Positions 1 to 10,795 of a DNA stretch of 64,000 bases are shown piece by piece. Where the stretch lies: the NCBI GenBank assembly GCA_019633425.1, contig WSUB01000010.1, forward strand, positions 248,001-312,000, written 5' to 3'. Made by a program: the position numbers and the translations under genes. The notes below the pieces were generated by a model that was not told the origin of the DNA, made no database searches, and saw only the letters and a list, made by a program, of their open reading frames with translations. This DNA is from Tulasnella sp. 424 (lineage: Eukaryota; Basidiomycota; Agaricomycetes; Cantharellales; Tulasnellaceae). Position 1 is the stretch's first letter. Each line of letters begins with the position of its first letter.

Positions 1-1273
1 CGGATGGGCTTGTTCACAGCTGCAGCCGCGGCAACCTGGATAGCGTTCGCTACTACTATGGCAGCTTGCTGAACTTCGGTTGGTTGAGCAGGTGTCTTGG
101 CGACGCTGGTCGTGGAGGTACTGCTGGCCGATCCGGCATCGCCTCCAGGAGACTCCTTGAAGAAGAAAGCCTTCTTCTTCTTTCGTGGATCGTCGACGGG
201 TACGGGTGCCATAGATGCTGCTAGAGGACCAGGACCAGATGAGGTGGTGTGTGGGACAGTGTCGTGGTGTTCAACGGTGGTAGGATGTGGTTTATCCTCC
301 TTTGGAACTGGCAACGAGGCTATCCTCGTGTTATACTGCCCAACGATCGGACTCTCGGGAGGGGTAGGACGAGGTGTTGGTTGAACAACCACGAGGGTCG
401 GAGCCGGAAGGGTGGTAGTTGCAGGAGGAGTGCTGGGAGTTTCTACAGTCACAACAGTTGTTGACGGTACGACGTCAGTGGGGTTGCATTGCGTCCTGGG
501 GTCGGATAAACTGTGCGTAATCATAGATTTGAGTTCTGGCAGAGGATCGGTAATCATCTTGCCCAGATTGAATGAGGGAGGACGTCTGGTACGAATGTAG
601 GGGACGTTGGAGGATTGAGTTGGTGTCGAATTGGACCGGTCATGGATAGTAGGCCGAACGACCGTGCAGGCGGGATCAGGATGGGAGTTGTGGAGTGGCC
701 TGCTTGTTCGTCTGCTGCGTGTGCGACTGCTACTGGGCGAGTTTCGGATCCTCCTGGAGGTTATGGGCTGCTGGCGAGAGGTAACAGGTGATGCGGCATC
801 GTGGTCGGTGGTGTCCGATGTCAATGATCCTGATGGCGGTGCGACAGCGTTTCCTGCTGGTACTTCGACGTCGGTGTTGGCTTCTTCTGATTCTGATGCA
901 GTATCTTCACTGTCGACGCAGAGAGATGGCTGCTCTGTTGGAGGGGAGTCGAGGAAAGGGGAGGCGTTGGAGGCGTGGAGGCGGGTTTGACCTGCGAGAA
1001 GCTCGCGATACCAAAGCCTCCAGCTGAGGTTTTCAAGACGCCTGCCGTCCTTGATGTTCTCCTTGACCTTGGTAAAGACTAAAGAAAAAAAAGAGGAGAT
1101 GGGTTAGGATGGCCAGCCAGTCATTGCGGGGGAAGACCAGTCTAAACTGGAAAGAACCGATGGGAGGTGGAGCGAAAGTGGGAGACATGCTCACCGGTCC
1201 AGAGCTCGCCAAGATCTTCTGCTGGAACGTCGCTGATGCTGCCTGGGGCAACGTTGAGGAGGTCGTTGAGCAT
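1..1273 (-). CDS. DUF1752 / AreA-GATA-like regulator, 5' part (runs off the window)
   Basis: Two exons are visible on the minus strand: 1273-1195 and 1078 down to the window edge, joined by a 116 nt GT-AG intron that keeps frame. The protein starts MLNDLLNVAPGS and, just after the splice, carries LENLSWRLWYREL at about residues 40-52. This matches the short conserved motif of DUF1752 (PF08550), seen near the N-terminus of fungal nitrogen and stress regulators. The rest is Ser/Thr/Pro-rich and looks disordered, with an R/S-rich patch and a KKKKAFFF segment close to the edge. No GATA zinc finger is present in the visible part; it may lie beyond base 1 or be absent, as in many family members. 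Function is inferred only: a regulator that may act with TOR or nitrogen signalling. The start codon is the first ATG in frame and gives a normal family N-terminus. Confidence 0.75.
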
Positions 1274-4200
1274 TGTGCAACGACGGGGTAGCGGGAGAGG
1301 TTGTAAGGGGAGAGAGGCGGGGGGAGAGGGTCAGGTCAAGGCGGTTGTGTGGAAAAGAGGACTGAAAGGATTTTGTAGAGAGCGCTCTGAGCACACGGAG
1401 GTAACAGCGTGACACGGCCCGAACTTCCGGATTCCCTTTCACCCTCGCAGCGTGACTCCCCTCCTTCTTGCACACTCTACTTCATAGAATACATCTACGT
1501 ACTGCAATTGCTCCTCCTCCTTGCATTCTTTCATTGTGGCGTTTACTGTATATCAGTCGAGTGCCAACAGCTCCACTAGCCCCCTCTCCGCAAGGGGAGC
1601 AGGTGAAAAAGGCCTGCATGCGGACCTGGGGGACTAACTTCGGGTTGGTTGGGAGAGAGCGAGGTAAAAAGGAAGATCCGCCGAAATGCCCCGAGGCGCA
1701 AGGAGGTCATCCGGACACGAGTAGACTATGCCAAGTGGCCACATATGCCATGCTATATCCATCCATCCCCATCCAGCAATACACGCCCGATTCACACTCA
1801 CCCGTACACAACGCAAACTGCAGCGCTCTGTGACCAGCTTGCGTGACCCGTCAGTGACAGAGTGTGACTGGTCCGGTGGGCAAGGGTCCCTGTTCCAAGA
1901 GTAAAAAATAAGCACGGGCGTTAAAATCCCTTTCACATGCGCTGGTATCTCGTCTTCAATCGCTTTCTGCGTCTCAATCGGTCTGGGCTTTACCCGATCT
2001 CAGCGCCTCGCCAATGCCCTCCAATTTTCAAGCGCAAAGGCCACTTCAACGGCGGAAGACGACCGCTGAGGCCATTTTTTTCATCGAGTCACCTTCTTGC
2101 ACAGACTTGCGACACCTTTGCCTCGCTTTCCGCGCAAACTTCTAGCGTCACATTACTTCATCTCCAAAACAAGTGACAACGCCACAACAGGTATCCGACA
2201 GGGTCGTTTCCTCTCTTCACCGGTCAGCTGCCCACCAGCCCTGCCAACATCACCGCATTTGGCCAGACCACCGACGCCGACGTGGAAGCTCTCGAGTGGT
2301 GGCCGCGACTTGGTCCCGATCACGCCCCGTCGTGTCGCCAGTTCTTGTCCTAGGTTTTATCCTCAACGTCGGGTGTCTGCCACTCACGCTAATAATATTC
2401 TACTTTCTTTGGACATTTTCCCTTTCCAGACGGTCCGACGTCCATCGGACTAACACGCACTCTATGCTGTCTAAATCCCCCAAACTTAGTGGCGAATCAT
2501 CTCGACGTCTTGGGACCGAAATAAAGCCAGAAGGCAGAGGTGCGGCCGAGCTCACAGTCCCTCGGTCGATCCTCCTGACCTCCTCCAACCCTTGGTCATT
2601 TGAGTTCGGCATGAACTTTCTCTTTTACTCTCTGATCGTGCACAGTGCGGCGGCAACGGTTTTCCGTACCAACTCGTGCACTTGCTCGTTTCTGTGTGAC
2701 ATTCCTACTTGCTTCCATTGCGCGTATCCAACCCGCCTCAACGCGCCTGTGGCGTGCAAGTCGGCCTTCTTCATTACCAAGTCAGAACGTACTCGTGCCA
2801 TCTTCCATTATGTCCAGTGCACCTTTCTTATATGAACTTCATCGTACCACGCCGATCGAACAAAGCTCTACCTTGAACTCATTTTCCCTTGTTCCGACTC
2901 TGCAGTCGATTCCACCTGACCTTCTTAGACGGTCGATATCGTTCGCTTGCCGTTCCACCTCCCCTCGGCCCAGCACCACTACTTTCTATCTCTCGGGTGT
3001 TTCCTTGAACCTCGCTTGCCCCCTAAACCACTGTCCCCATCGAGGAGCGGTCAAGTGAGCCGGCGTTTGGAGTGCGAGGTCTGCTGACAGGTACCTCCCC
3101 CATCGCCACACACGCCATCACGAACGAAAGAGTGGATACGGTGAGTTCGAATGTAAACGTTAAGTAAAGCCTCTTCTTTCCACGTTCATGGGCTTCGCAT
3201 GGGGAGCATCACGCCGTGGGCACTTTCAACACGAAGAGCCCGAAGACGGCGCATAAACGTTCCTCGCCGTGCGTGCCTCGTGGGCATCACGTTGCCCCTC
3301 CCCCCTACCCCCCTTCGTCGCCGCTGGTCATGGGTACTCATGATCACTCAAAGCGAACGGCTGAAGCCGAGAGCCAATTGATGAAACACGCCACATTTCG
3401 TAAACAATCTGTATAATTCGGTCTCAGTTCGTACACAATAGGTCTGCGGTTACATTGATTTGATTTTGTTAATCTCTTTACATACACCGCTCTATCATTT
3501 AACAACTGATGTCTGTCTCATGTTCGTTATTCACGTAGTCGATCAGCCTTCAATACGATACCATTGTATGGTTCAACAGTGCACTTCTGTCTCTGAGCGA
3601 TTCGCTGAATTGGGGGGATACACACATTGCATCCATCGCCAGTCAACGCTAGCACCTTCTAGCGAGTTTGAGGTCGAAACGGCGGCGGGCGAGCCGGATC
3701 CTTCGCGGTTGTTGGGTTCGAGAATCGCGCGCACTCAAGAATCCACACAACATCGCTCCTTCCTCCCCTGGCCGACAACGACTATCACCACCCAAAAGCT
3801 CCAAGCTTCCTATGGCTTCCAGTCCAAGGTTTCTGGTCACAGTCTCTAATGAATAATATACACCGTCCCTACCTCCATTAAGCCAACACACCGTCTGAAA
3901 CGCCGTCGCCAGACTTTTCCCATCGATGTCCCTCTGTCTGCTCCCCCGTGCCGAAACCGCCGCCCGGACTGACCGCCGCATTAGGGAATTCTGCTTAGCG
4001 TGGTACCGTTTGGAAGACACGATCAATCCAACCTTTGCGACAGACTTCGAATCGGAACGGACCTTGAGCACACTATCCGGCCCCTGCAATCACGGACATT
4101 TCCAGGTGGCGATGCAACTACCACAGCGTATCTAACGATATCGAAAAGGAGGGGCGCGATCGGCCGGCAGATTCGGCTTCGAATCCCGTTCGCGCCCCGC

Positions 4201-4929
4201 CCGGACATCGAGTCTAAGTGTCGTCACAGTTGGCAATTGCGACATACTCGTCTGTCCTCTCGCACACTTTCAGCTGACTAGGCGTTACAATATGGGCATT
4301 CGAGCACGCAATTGTCGCCATCGTTGTCATCGCACGCGCACACACAGGCTAGGGATGATAAAGTTGTTCAAGTTGCTCAATTACAAACAAAAGACTCCGT
4401 TCCAAGATGATGATACCCTATGTAAAAGACCTCGAAGCTTATTTCAGCTCCCAAGAGGTTCTTCAAGGACATGATACTAGACCAAACCCGAGAACAGAGG
4501 CGATAGAAAGAACAATCGAAGAGGATAAAAACGGTTAAAGGGGGTTAAGAGGATCAAAAGGAAGAGGGTGAAGTGAGAAAAACAAGTCTAGTACATACTT
4601 AGGGTAAAGAGAGAGAGAGGGAGTTGTGGGCATAGTAGCATTTATCTAAGACAAATAGAGGAATAATACGGGGTGCGTAGGGAAATGCGAATAGAGCGGA
4701 GGAAGAACACCATAAGACTTAATGCGGACGAATTACTTAGCTGATGGGTGGCTTGTGCGGTGACGTCTAGTGCGAATGAAATGATGAAGGCGGGCACAAT
4801 GGAGGAAGACCGGCAGAGGAGAGGGACAAAGGGAAAGGTAGGGCGAAGAAAGATGGCCGTCGAACGTCGAACATCGCTTTGTCTTGCTTTGTTCTTGTTG
4901 AAGCAGGGCGATAAGCGAAGCAGCTTCCA
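1274..4929. other. 3.66 kb stretch without a recognisable gene
   Basis: No reading frame here resembles a known protein; the longest (2173-2835, plus) is a pyrimidine-rich pseudo-ORF. From about 1930 to 3060 the plus strand is markedly C/T-rich, as fungal leaders often are, and it holds several donor-like sites (near 2193, 3054, 3090 and 3140). A spliced non-coding transcript is therefore possible. The part nearest 1274 should contain the promoter of the DUF1752 gene. About 4440-4730 is purine-rich on plus and may be the 3' untranslated region of the Sfp1-like gene. Confidence 0.5.
4151..4198. repeat. Nested inverted repeat (9 bp outer, 6 bp inner stem)
   Basis: GGGGCGCGA at 4151-4159 is perfectly complementary to TCGCGCCCC at 4190-4198. 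Inside it, GATTCG at 4170-4175 pairs with CGAATC at 4180-4185 around a four-base loop. It lies in the gene-free stretch. It does not fold as a tRNA: it is too short and has no anticodon arm. Confidence 0.55.
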
Positions 4930-7065
4930 TCAACGGGTGACGCCTGCGACGCAGAAGATAGCAACAGGCGAAGATAGAGACTTGTGCTTCGGGCCGGAAA
5001 TGAGACAAGCTTGCAGACCCGAGCCTGCCATGATTGACACTTTGCCTTCGCCGTCGCTGTTCCCCCTGAGCACCGCGCGGTGTTCGTACGTCATAGTGCG
5101 TTTCAGACACTCCTTCTCTTTCGCAAGTTGCCGCTGCTGAGAAGAGGAGATTCAAAGTCAGCGATCAATGGTATGATGAGATACGGTGGGGTTTGTGGGA
5201 GGAGAGTTCGCTATCAACGGAATCTTGGTCGACCAAGCCACCGTGAACACTCCAAGAGCGATAAGCGAGGCACGGCCACACGGACACGTCGAGATCGACG
5301 GGGGTAATGGGAAAAGGGGATGAAGGAGGAATCAAAACTTACCCAATGCCCAGTCCAGCTCCCCAAGACGGTTTTAGAGGTCCGCTCATACCTCGATAGT
5401 GCAAGTACCCTTCTCCAAGTGGTACTTGAGACCATTGGGGTTCATGTACCGCTAAACGAAAGACATCACGTTAGCGATCTAAAGACACATCGGCTACAAT
5501 GATGAGCAGGTCTCACCTTAGTGCATCCGGGCCTTGGGCAGAACAGTTTTGCACGTTTCGGGTCCTTCTGAGCCGACGCACGACCAGTTCCTTTTGGTCG
5601 ACCAGTCTTGGCTCGCTTATCCCGGCCTTGACCTTTCGAGTCGCGGGGGATGATAACCGCTGGCCGGTTAACGAGAGCCTGCATCGCTGGCGACAAGCCT
5701 CCAACCTGCTCGAGCTCTCCCTCAGCATCTTCTTCGTCGTCGTCTTCCTCGCCTTGAGCATCCTCATCGTCCGACTCCTCATCGCCTTCCATCTCATCGA
5801 AGGAGCGCTTGATACTATTAGCCGAAGGGGAAGGAGCAGCTGAGGCAGCGGGTGCCTGAGGGAAGGGAGCTGATCCGTTATTGCGAATGCGAACGGCGTG
5901 CAAGCGAGCTGGGGAGAGCTGAGGAATCTCAGATGGGGAAGGACTAGGCATCAACGGGCGTTGGGCGTTGTCTGTCATCGGACGAGGTGTGAAGGAAGCT
6001 TCTCGAGACGGGACGTGAACGGAATGAGAGCGGGCTGGGGTAAGAGCAGGGACGGCGGTTGGAATCGAGTGCATAGAGTTCTGACGCAGAACCTGTGGGC
6101 GCGGGACCTGGTGTTGCTGCGTTAACGGGTAAACGGCAGTTCCCGGTTGCGGTTGAGGATGGTAGTAGGATTCCTCAGGCTCGACTTCGGCGTTGTGTAC
6201 CGATTCCACGTCCAAAGCAGGAGCAAGCATGGACGAATGAGGATGGAACGGCGGCATCACGGCAGCTTGTCGTGGCAGCTCCACCTGACGGCGGACGTCT
6301 TGAGCTACCGAAAGTAAAGGAGGCTGCGGAACACCCATGATAGGATATGCCGGAGTAAGCTTGGGAGGGCAATTTGCAAAGCCTCGAGTCCCGACAAGTG
6401 GTGAACCGATTTGATACATGGGGTTAAAGTTGAAACCCTCTAGAGCCTCGCTAGTGCCGACGATCGTGACGTTGAAGGGGGAATGGCTTGGGGAAGTTGC
6501 GGGAGTCTGGGGAGCGGTATCGAGGCCTTTGTCGAGATGCTCATCGTCGTCATGAGAGCCAAGGCTTCCTGCGCGCTCTGAGTAGGCGGTGGAAGCGGGC
6601 GACGCGGCTGAAGCCAATTCGCTCTCGAAATCGAATTGGGGTGCGACAGGAAGTAATGGGGTAACAATCGGTTGGTGGCGGACAGCGGGAAGCCGTGGGA
6701 CCGGTACGCTGGTGTTACCGAAGCGCGAGATGCGGTGGATGGTTTCGTAGTGTTCCATAACCGCGTGCATGTCGTCGAGCTTGATGTCGCAGCATTCGTA
6801 ACCAGTACACTAGAGCGGAATAGGAATAATGGTAGCGCGAGTTGGGGGTAGTGGGTGGGAGAGAGGCGGACAAAGGAACCGAGGGTGGGAGGAAAGCGAG
6901 GGACGCGTTAGTTACACTGAATATGGAGGCAGGGACGACTGCATATAGGCAGTTATCCACGTCGATAAGCCACAAGAAGGTAATGCTTACATGTTCTTGC
7001 TCGAAGGTGTGGAGGAAATACGACGGATCGCAATCTGAGTTGAAGAGCGCTGGCAGTGATGCCAT
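4930..7065 (-). CDS. Sfp1/JAZF1-like zinc-finger protein
   Basis: Model: exons 7065-6991, 6809-5517, 5451-5392 and 5136-4930, about 544 residues. The first finger is split by intron 1: a Cys/His array at about residues 26-50 ending EHYETIH. The second is split by intron 2 and reads CPRPGCTKRYMNPNGLKYH, then a downstream Cys (C2HC type). This pair, at opposite ends of a long linker, is the layout of fungal Sfp1 and animal JAZF1 proteins; yeast Sfp1 controls ribosome-biogenesis genes. The linker is Ser/Pro-rich with an acidic run (about residues 350-380) followed by a basic KRAKTGRPKG patch. The final exon is the weakest part: intron 3 would be 255 nt, and a consensus GTAAGT donor inside it suggests a possible extra small exon. 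Nuclear location and a ribosome-gene role are inferred from the family. Confidence 0.7.
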
Positions 7066-8723
7066 TTTAGAGCTGACGAGAGTAATTCGAACGTGGACCG
7101 AGGGGGACGACGCGTTAATATTACTCGATGGGGAGACTAATGGACGCGCGGAACTCACGAGTCAAGATCCGACGCTGAGTGGGACAGAGACGTGTCGCGG
7201 ATGGGTTGGGCGAAGGGGGGGACGGGGAGGGCTGAGCGATGATGGAAGAGGTTGTTGCGTGTTGAGATTGCGATGGGGGCGACGGACATCGTTGGACAAG
7301 TAAATGCGACGGTGTTGCGAGCAGTGACGATGAAGGGGGGGATGTGAATTGAGAGGAGGGGCGAATGGGAGGGACGGAGGAGGAGAGAGAGTCTTGGTGT
7401 TTATGCACTCTCTGGACGTTAGGATGAGCTCAGACTAAACTGGAATGGATCCAATTGAATTTATTGGTGCTACGGACCCTGAAGGGTGTCTCGCGCCTTA
7501 GCACAGGATCGTCTAACCGCATTTGGACTGTCAACATCGACCCAAACACAGGGAACGGCGAACTTGCGACGACCCTTTCCCGCCACTTCCCTAGATAACA
7601 CCCCCCGACGTTCCCGACCACTCATCCTGCCTTCTCTGATCCGCCCACCACCACGGTCCTCATTAGCTCATCATCGCCACCCGTTCCACTTCGCTTCGCT
7701 CCCGGGTGTCCACTTCACCTTCACTTCCGGTCCGGCTTCGACGACACCGCCCCCCTTACCCGACACGCAATATGTTCACAAGCGAACGCCGCAAAGTGAA
7801 TTCGCCGCTTACCAGCCACACCATTGTGTCCTCGTTTGTGCGGCGGTGTTCCCTCTCCGGTCGGCAGCACACACAAAGGTAAGTAAGTAATGGTACCAGG
7901 TTAGTGCCACAAGAACCACGCGAAGCCCAGGTGAAATCATAAGAGAGTTTCGCCCGCTCAGAGGCCACCAGCGAATGGACATGCAGGACGGGAACTTGGC
8001 GCAATCGGCAGACGTGGGAAGTTGCAGAAGCGAGGTAATGGCAGGGGCGAGAACTCGTCGATCTTCTCTGTCTCCATGCGGGTGTGATACACGAAGTGAG
8101 GGTCGCCCTGTCTCACATCTCGCCGTTTGGGTTCCTTGCCTAGATGATGCTTACCTCAGCCCCGCCCTCATTTAGATTGACCCCCCTCGTAATTCAATTA
8201 CCCTATCCTATCACGGCTCAGCTCAATTTTACCCAGTCGTGCGGTCCTGTCAGCATCATTACATCTTGTAAATTCCCAAAAGGGCTGTTGAAACACGCGC
8301 GGTCTTCTTCGCTCCCCCCCATCATCAAGAACTTTGTGAAGGAGAGTCTTTAGCCATTGAGAAGCACCCCCCCAGCCTCAAAATAGAAGGCGGGTACGCT
8401 TGTTTGTCTAATGATGGCCGTCAACTATTTGTTGCCAGTACCCACCATGGGCGCATCACTCAAGCCATTACGTGAGAGCTTCGGTCCGAAAATAGGCAAA
8501 CAAAAGAGATGAAGGAGAGAGTTGCATCAAGGCAAACGTTCATTAGGTCCAACGCGGGAGAGGTACGCATGAACAAAAAACGTTTTAGGAAGGCAGCGAG
8601 TTCAGGACAAGCGTGGTCGGGTGTCGGCCGTGTGCTGGGGGTACGTAACGCGTACGCCTGGAGAAGAAAAAGCCTGATAAGACTTGCCAGCAGCCAACGA
8701 GGGAAAGACAGTTCGCAACTCCA
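7066..8723. other. Gap between the Sfp1-like gene and the unresolved locus
   Basis: Bases 7066-7430 are the upstream region of the minus-strand Sfp1-like gene and are purine-rich on plus, that is, C/T-rich in the direction of that gene. From about 7600 to 7770 the plus strand becomes C/T-rich and leads into a possible start codon at 7772 (separate entry). Bases 8354-8723 show nothing I can assign. Confidence 0.4.
7772..8034 (+). CDS. Possible 5' exons of an unassigned plus-strand gene
   Basis: An ATG at 7772 follows a C/T-rich stretch typical of fungal leaders. The frame stays open to 7879, where AAAG meets the strong donor GTAAGT. A plausible second exon is 7944-8034 (acceptor CTCAG, donor GTAATG), in phase and open. 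The predicted start MFTSERRKVNSPLTSHTIVS matches no family I recognise. A third exon could be 8144-8353, which begins after CCTAG and ends in TAG. The translation gives no motif, so this may instead be the start of a non-coding transcript. Confidence 0.25.
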
Positions 8724-10724
8724 TCAGTTCCAGCAATGTAAATCTTGTTCGTTAGCTCGCTTTTCTAGTTGGAGTAGAGTGGGGGAGGTAGTCTCGTTGC
8801 CAGGCTTGGGGTGTCCGCACGCGACGCACTCTCTCCGCTGGCACTTGCTAGCCGAACTCCGGCCCCAGTCATCCTCCGAGTTGGGCTTTACTCTGCGGGG
8901 CCACAGCGGAGAGACCAATGACGAGACGCCTACCCATACGAGCTCCAACAGCAGTTCGAGGTTGATTGTGGCCAAAGACACGGTCGGCTGATGAGGTGGG
9001 ATGACGAAGGGAGAAGGGGTGTGGAAAAAAGGACAGTCGAAGGAGGGGATAAACAAATCGGCTCAGTTTCAAAGTTCTATATTTGCTACCATTTGCTCAA
9101 GCGGTCGTAAGCGGTCGAAACCCCGAAAAAGCAACGTTTTTCCCAGCTTACTCAAACGGCAGTCTCCGAAATGGCGTGCTATCACCCCCAGTCGCCGCCC
9201 CTGGACCAGGATCTCAGCTTGAGAGTCGGCCTGCACACGATGCTTGACATCGAATCGAATGGTCTGAAGATCGGCTTTTCTCCCCACGTCAATAACCTTA
9301 CCCTCCGAACGCGCCACGCTCGCCATGAGGACTCGCACCAGTGGGCCATGAAGTGTAATCCGTACTACCAAGAGCAGTAAAGCGGCGAAAAAGCTCCAGG
9401 CATGTCCTCTCCATCGTACCATGCCCTCGTACCGCACCAGTCCATCCTCGCCCCTCTCTCTCAGAGCGGGAAGAACGATGTTGCTGCTCAGAATATCCGA
9501 GAAGCGGTGCCTTCGGATATGCTGTAAACGATTCAGTTCTAGCTCGGAGGCTAGCCACCCAAAGAGTCACTTTCACATCGTTATCACTATTGGGTACACC
9601 AATTTATTTCATTCAAGAGTAAACGATCATCAGCCAGTAAATTACAATACAGTGTGGATACCCCTGAGTTACTCTGCAGCCTCCCGGCACCGCTTGTTGT
9701 GCCGAGCAGGACCTGGCGACGAGGTACCAGTGATATGTCCAACTCCGGCAGGGGTCCCGACGTTCCATTTTAGGGACTCCCGAGGCCATGTTGCCGTTAA
9801 GCTCCATCGATGTCGGAGCATTTCTCCTCCCTTGCTTCCCACCACTGCTAGAATTGGTCTTGGCTGTGGTCTGCTGTGGAGAGATTTGATTTTGCCTTGG
9901 TTGTTTTTTTGATGGGCTCAGAGGCTTGACAGGTTTGATGGGATGATGGCTTGACGAAGCGTAAAAACGTGGAAGACGAGTCTGATGCCCGCGTCGTTCA
10001 GACCACCCGGCGGGAGGCCTCGGAGTTGGGTGAAGACGCCTGGAGCGCTCCTCAGGCGCAGTCTCTGGAGCAAGCGAAGGCGCCTTGCAACTCCGCTGAT
10101 GCTAGCTATGCTCGATCAGGCGAAAGCCCAGGCTCCATCGGACGGGTCTTGGACCTAAGGGACTAGCGCCGCTTGAAAGACCAGCGCCCCCGTCTTCCGA
10201 CGCCGCTCGACGTCCGAGAGCAATTTGAAGTGTGTGGTTTGCTGCGAGACTGCCAATTGGTCAGCGAACCCCCAATATTCTGGCTGCCAATCGAGCTCTC
10301 TCCCGGGATGGCCCGTCCGCCCGCTGGAGCCAGAAGTCCTGGAGCGAGTCCAAGTCTTTCATGACCAGTTTTGATGAGGATTCAAGTCTTTAGAGCCAGG
10401 TTCAACCCCCCTTCTCATGATCTGCGGTCGCTGTCCGAGCGCCTCAGACGTTAGCTACGACGAAGGCTTCGATGGTTTGGGAAGTTGTTTTGGCTGTTGG
10501 CGGACAAATTCGTCTTGTAGTCGCCCACCGGCTATCCAAAGTCGAATTTCGACGAGACGGCATTATAAACCGAAAGCATTCAGCTGGCGAACGTCGTCCG
10601 TTGCGTCTTGCCAACGCTTCTGTTGGCCAGACCGCCCTCCTTCGCTGATCCCACCGCCCAAGTGGTTGTCGCGAGGATTCTACAGGCCGGGGCTTTCAAG
10701 GAAACGACTAGCTTCATTCACCAT
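8724..10724 (-). CDS. Unresolved protein-coding locus, probable membrane protein
   Basis: Several minus-strand segments read like protein, but I could not join them into one model. About 10680-10440: an exon-like run containing SGQQKRWQDATDDVRQL and GRLQDEFVRQQPKQ. About 10310-10150: open runs with DFWLQRADGPSRERARLAA or WQPEYWGFADQLAVSQQ in different frames. About 10090-9780: a Ser/Pro/Gln-rich linker. About 9770-9600: LVPRRQVLLGTTSGAGR. From 9550 (after CTAG) to about 9303: RFSDILSSNIVLPALRERG, then a hydrophobic helix FFAALLLLVVRI. From 8987 (after a long pyrimidine tract and CATCAG) to 8724: a second hydrophobic run, LELLLELVWVGVSSLV, then an acidic patch and CQRRECVACG. In-frame stops separate the segments and match possible splice ends. 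The plus strand is also open in register, so the strand is not certain. No family is recognised; it could also be a decayed gene. Confidence 0.35.
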
Positions 10725-10795
10725 GCCACCGTCAGTCTTTCACGAATTGTAATCGGATCTTCCATTCCCAGCTACAATACAATGAACGAGAAAAG

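Noticed and set aside
2173..2835. 220-codon plus-strand ORF
   Set aside because: Its composition is that of a C/T-rich leader translated in frame, with Arg/Ser/Pro clusters, no domain and comparable ORFs in the other frames.
3649..4089. 146-codon minus-strand ORF
   Set aside because: No motif, no leader or splice context, and overlapping plus-strand ORFs of the same quality.
4141..4200. Possible tRNA (TTCGAATC T-loop-like sequence)
   Set aside because: The outer stem closes over only 48 bases, there is no anticodon or D arm, and the T-stem has just three pairs.
8509..8991. 160-codon plus-strand ORF
   Set aside because: It is mainly the mirror of the minus-strand segment 8987-8724, which has the better hydrophobic and acidic pattern and a clear pyrimidine tract before its acceptor.
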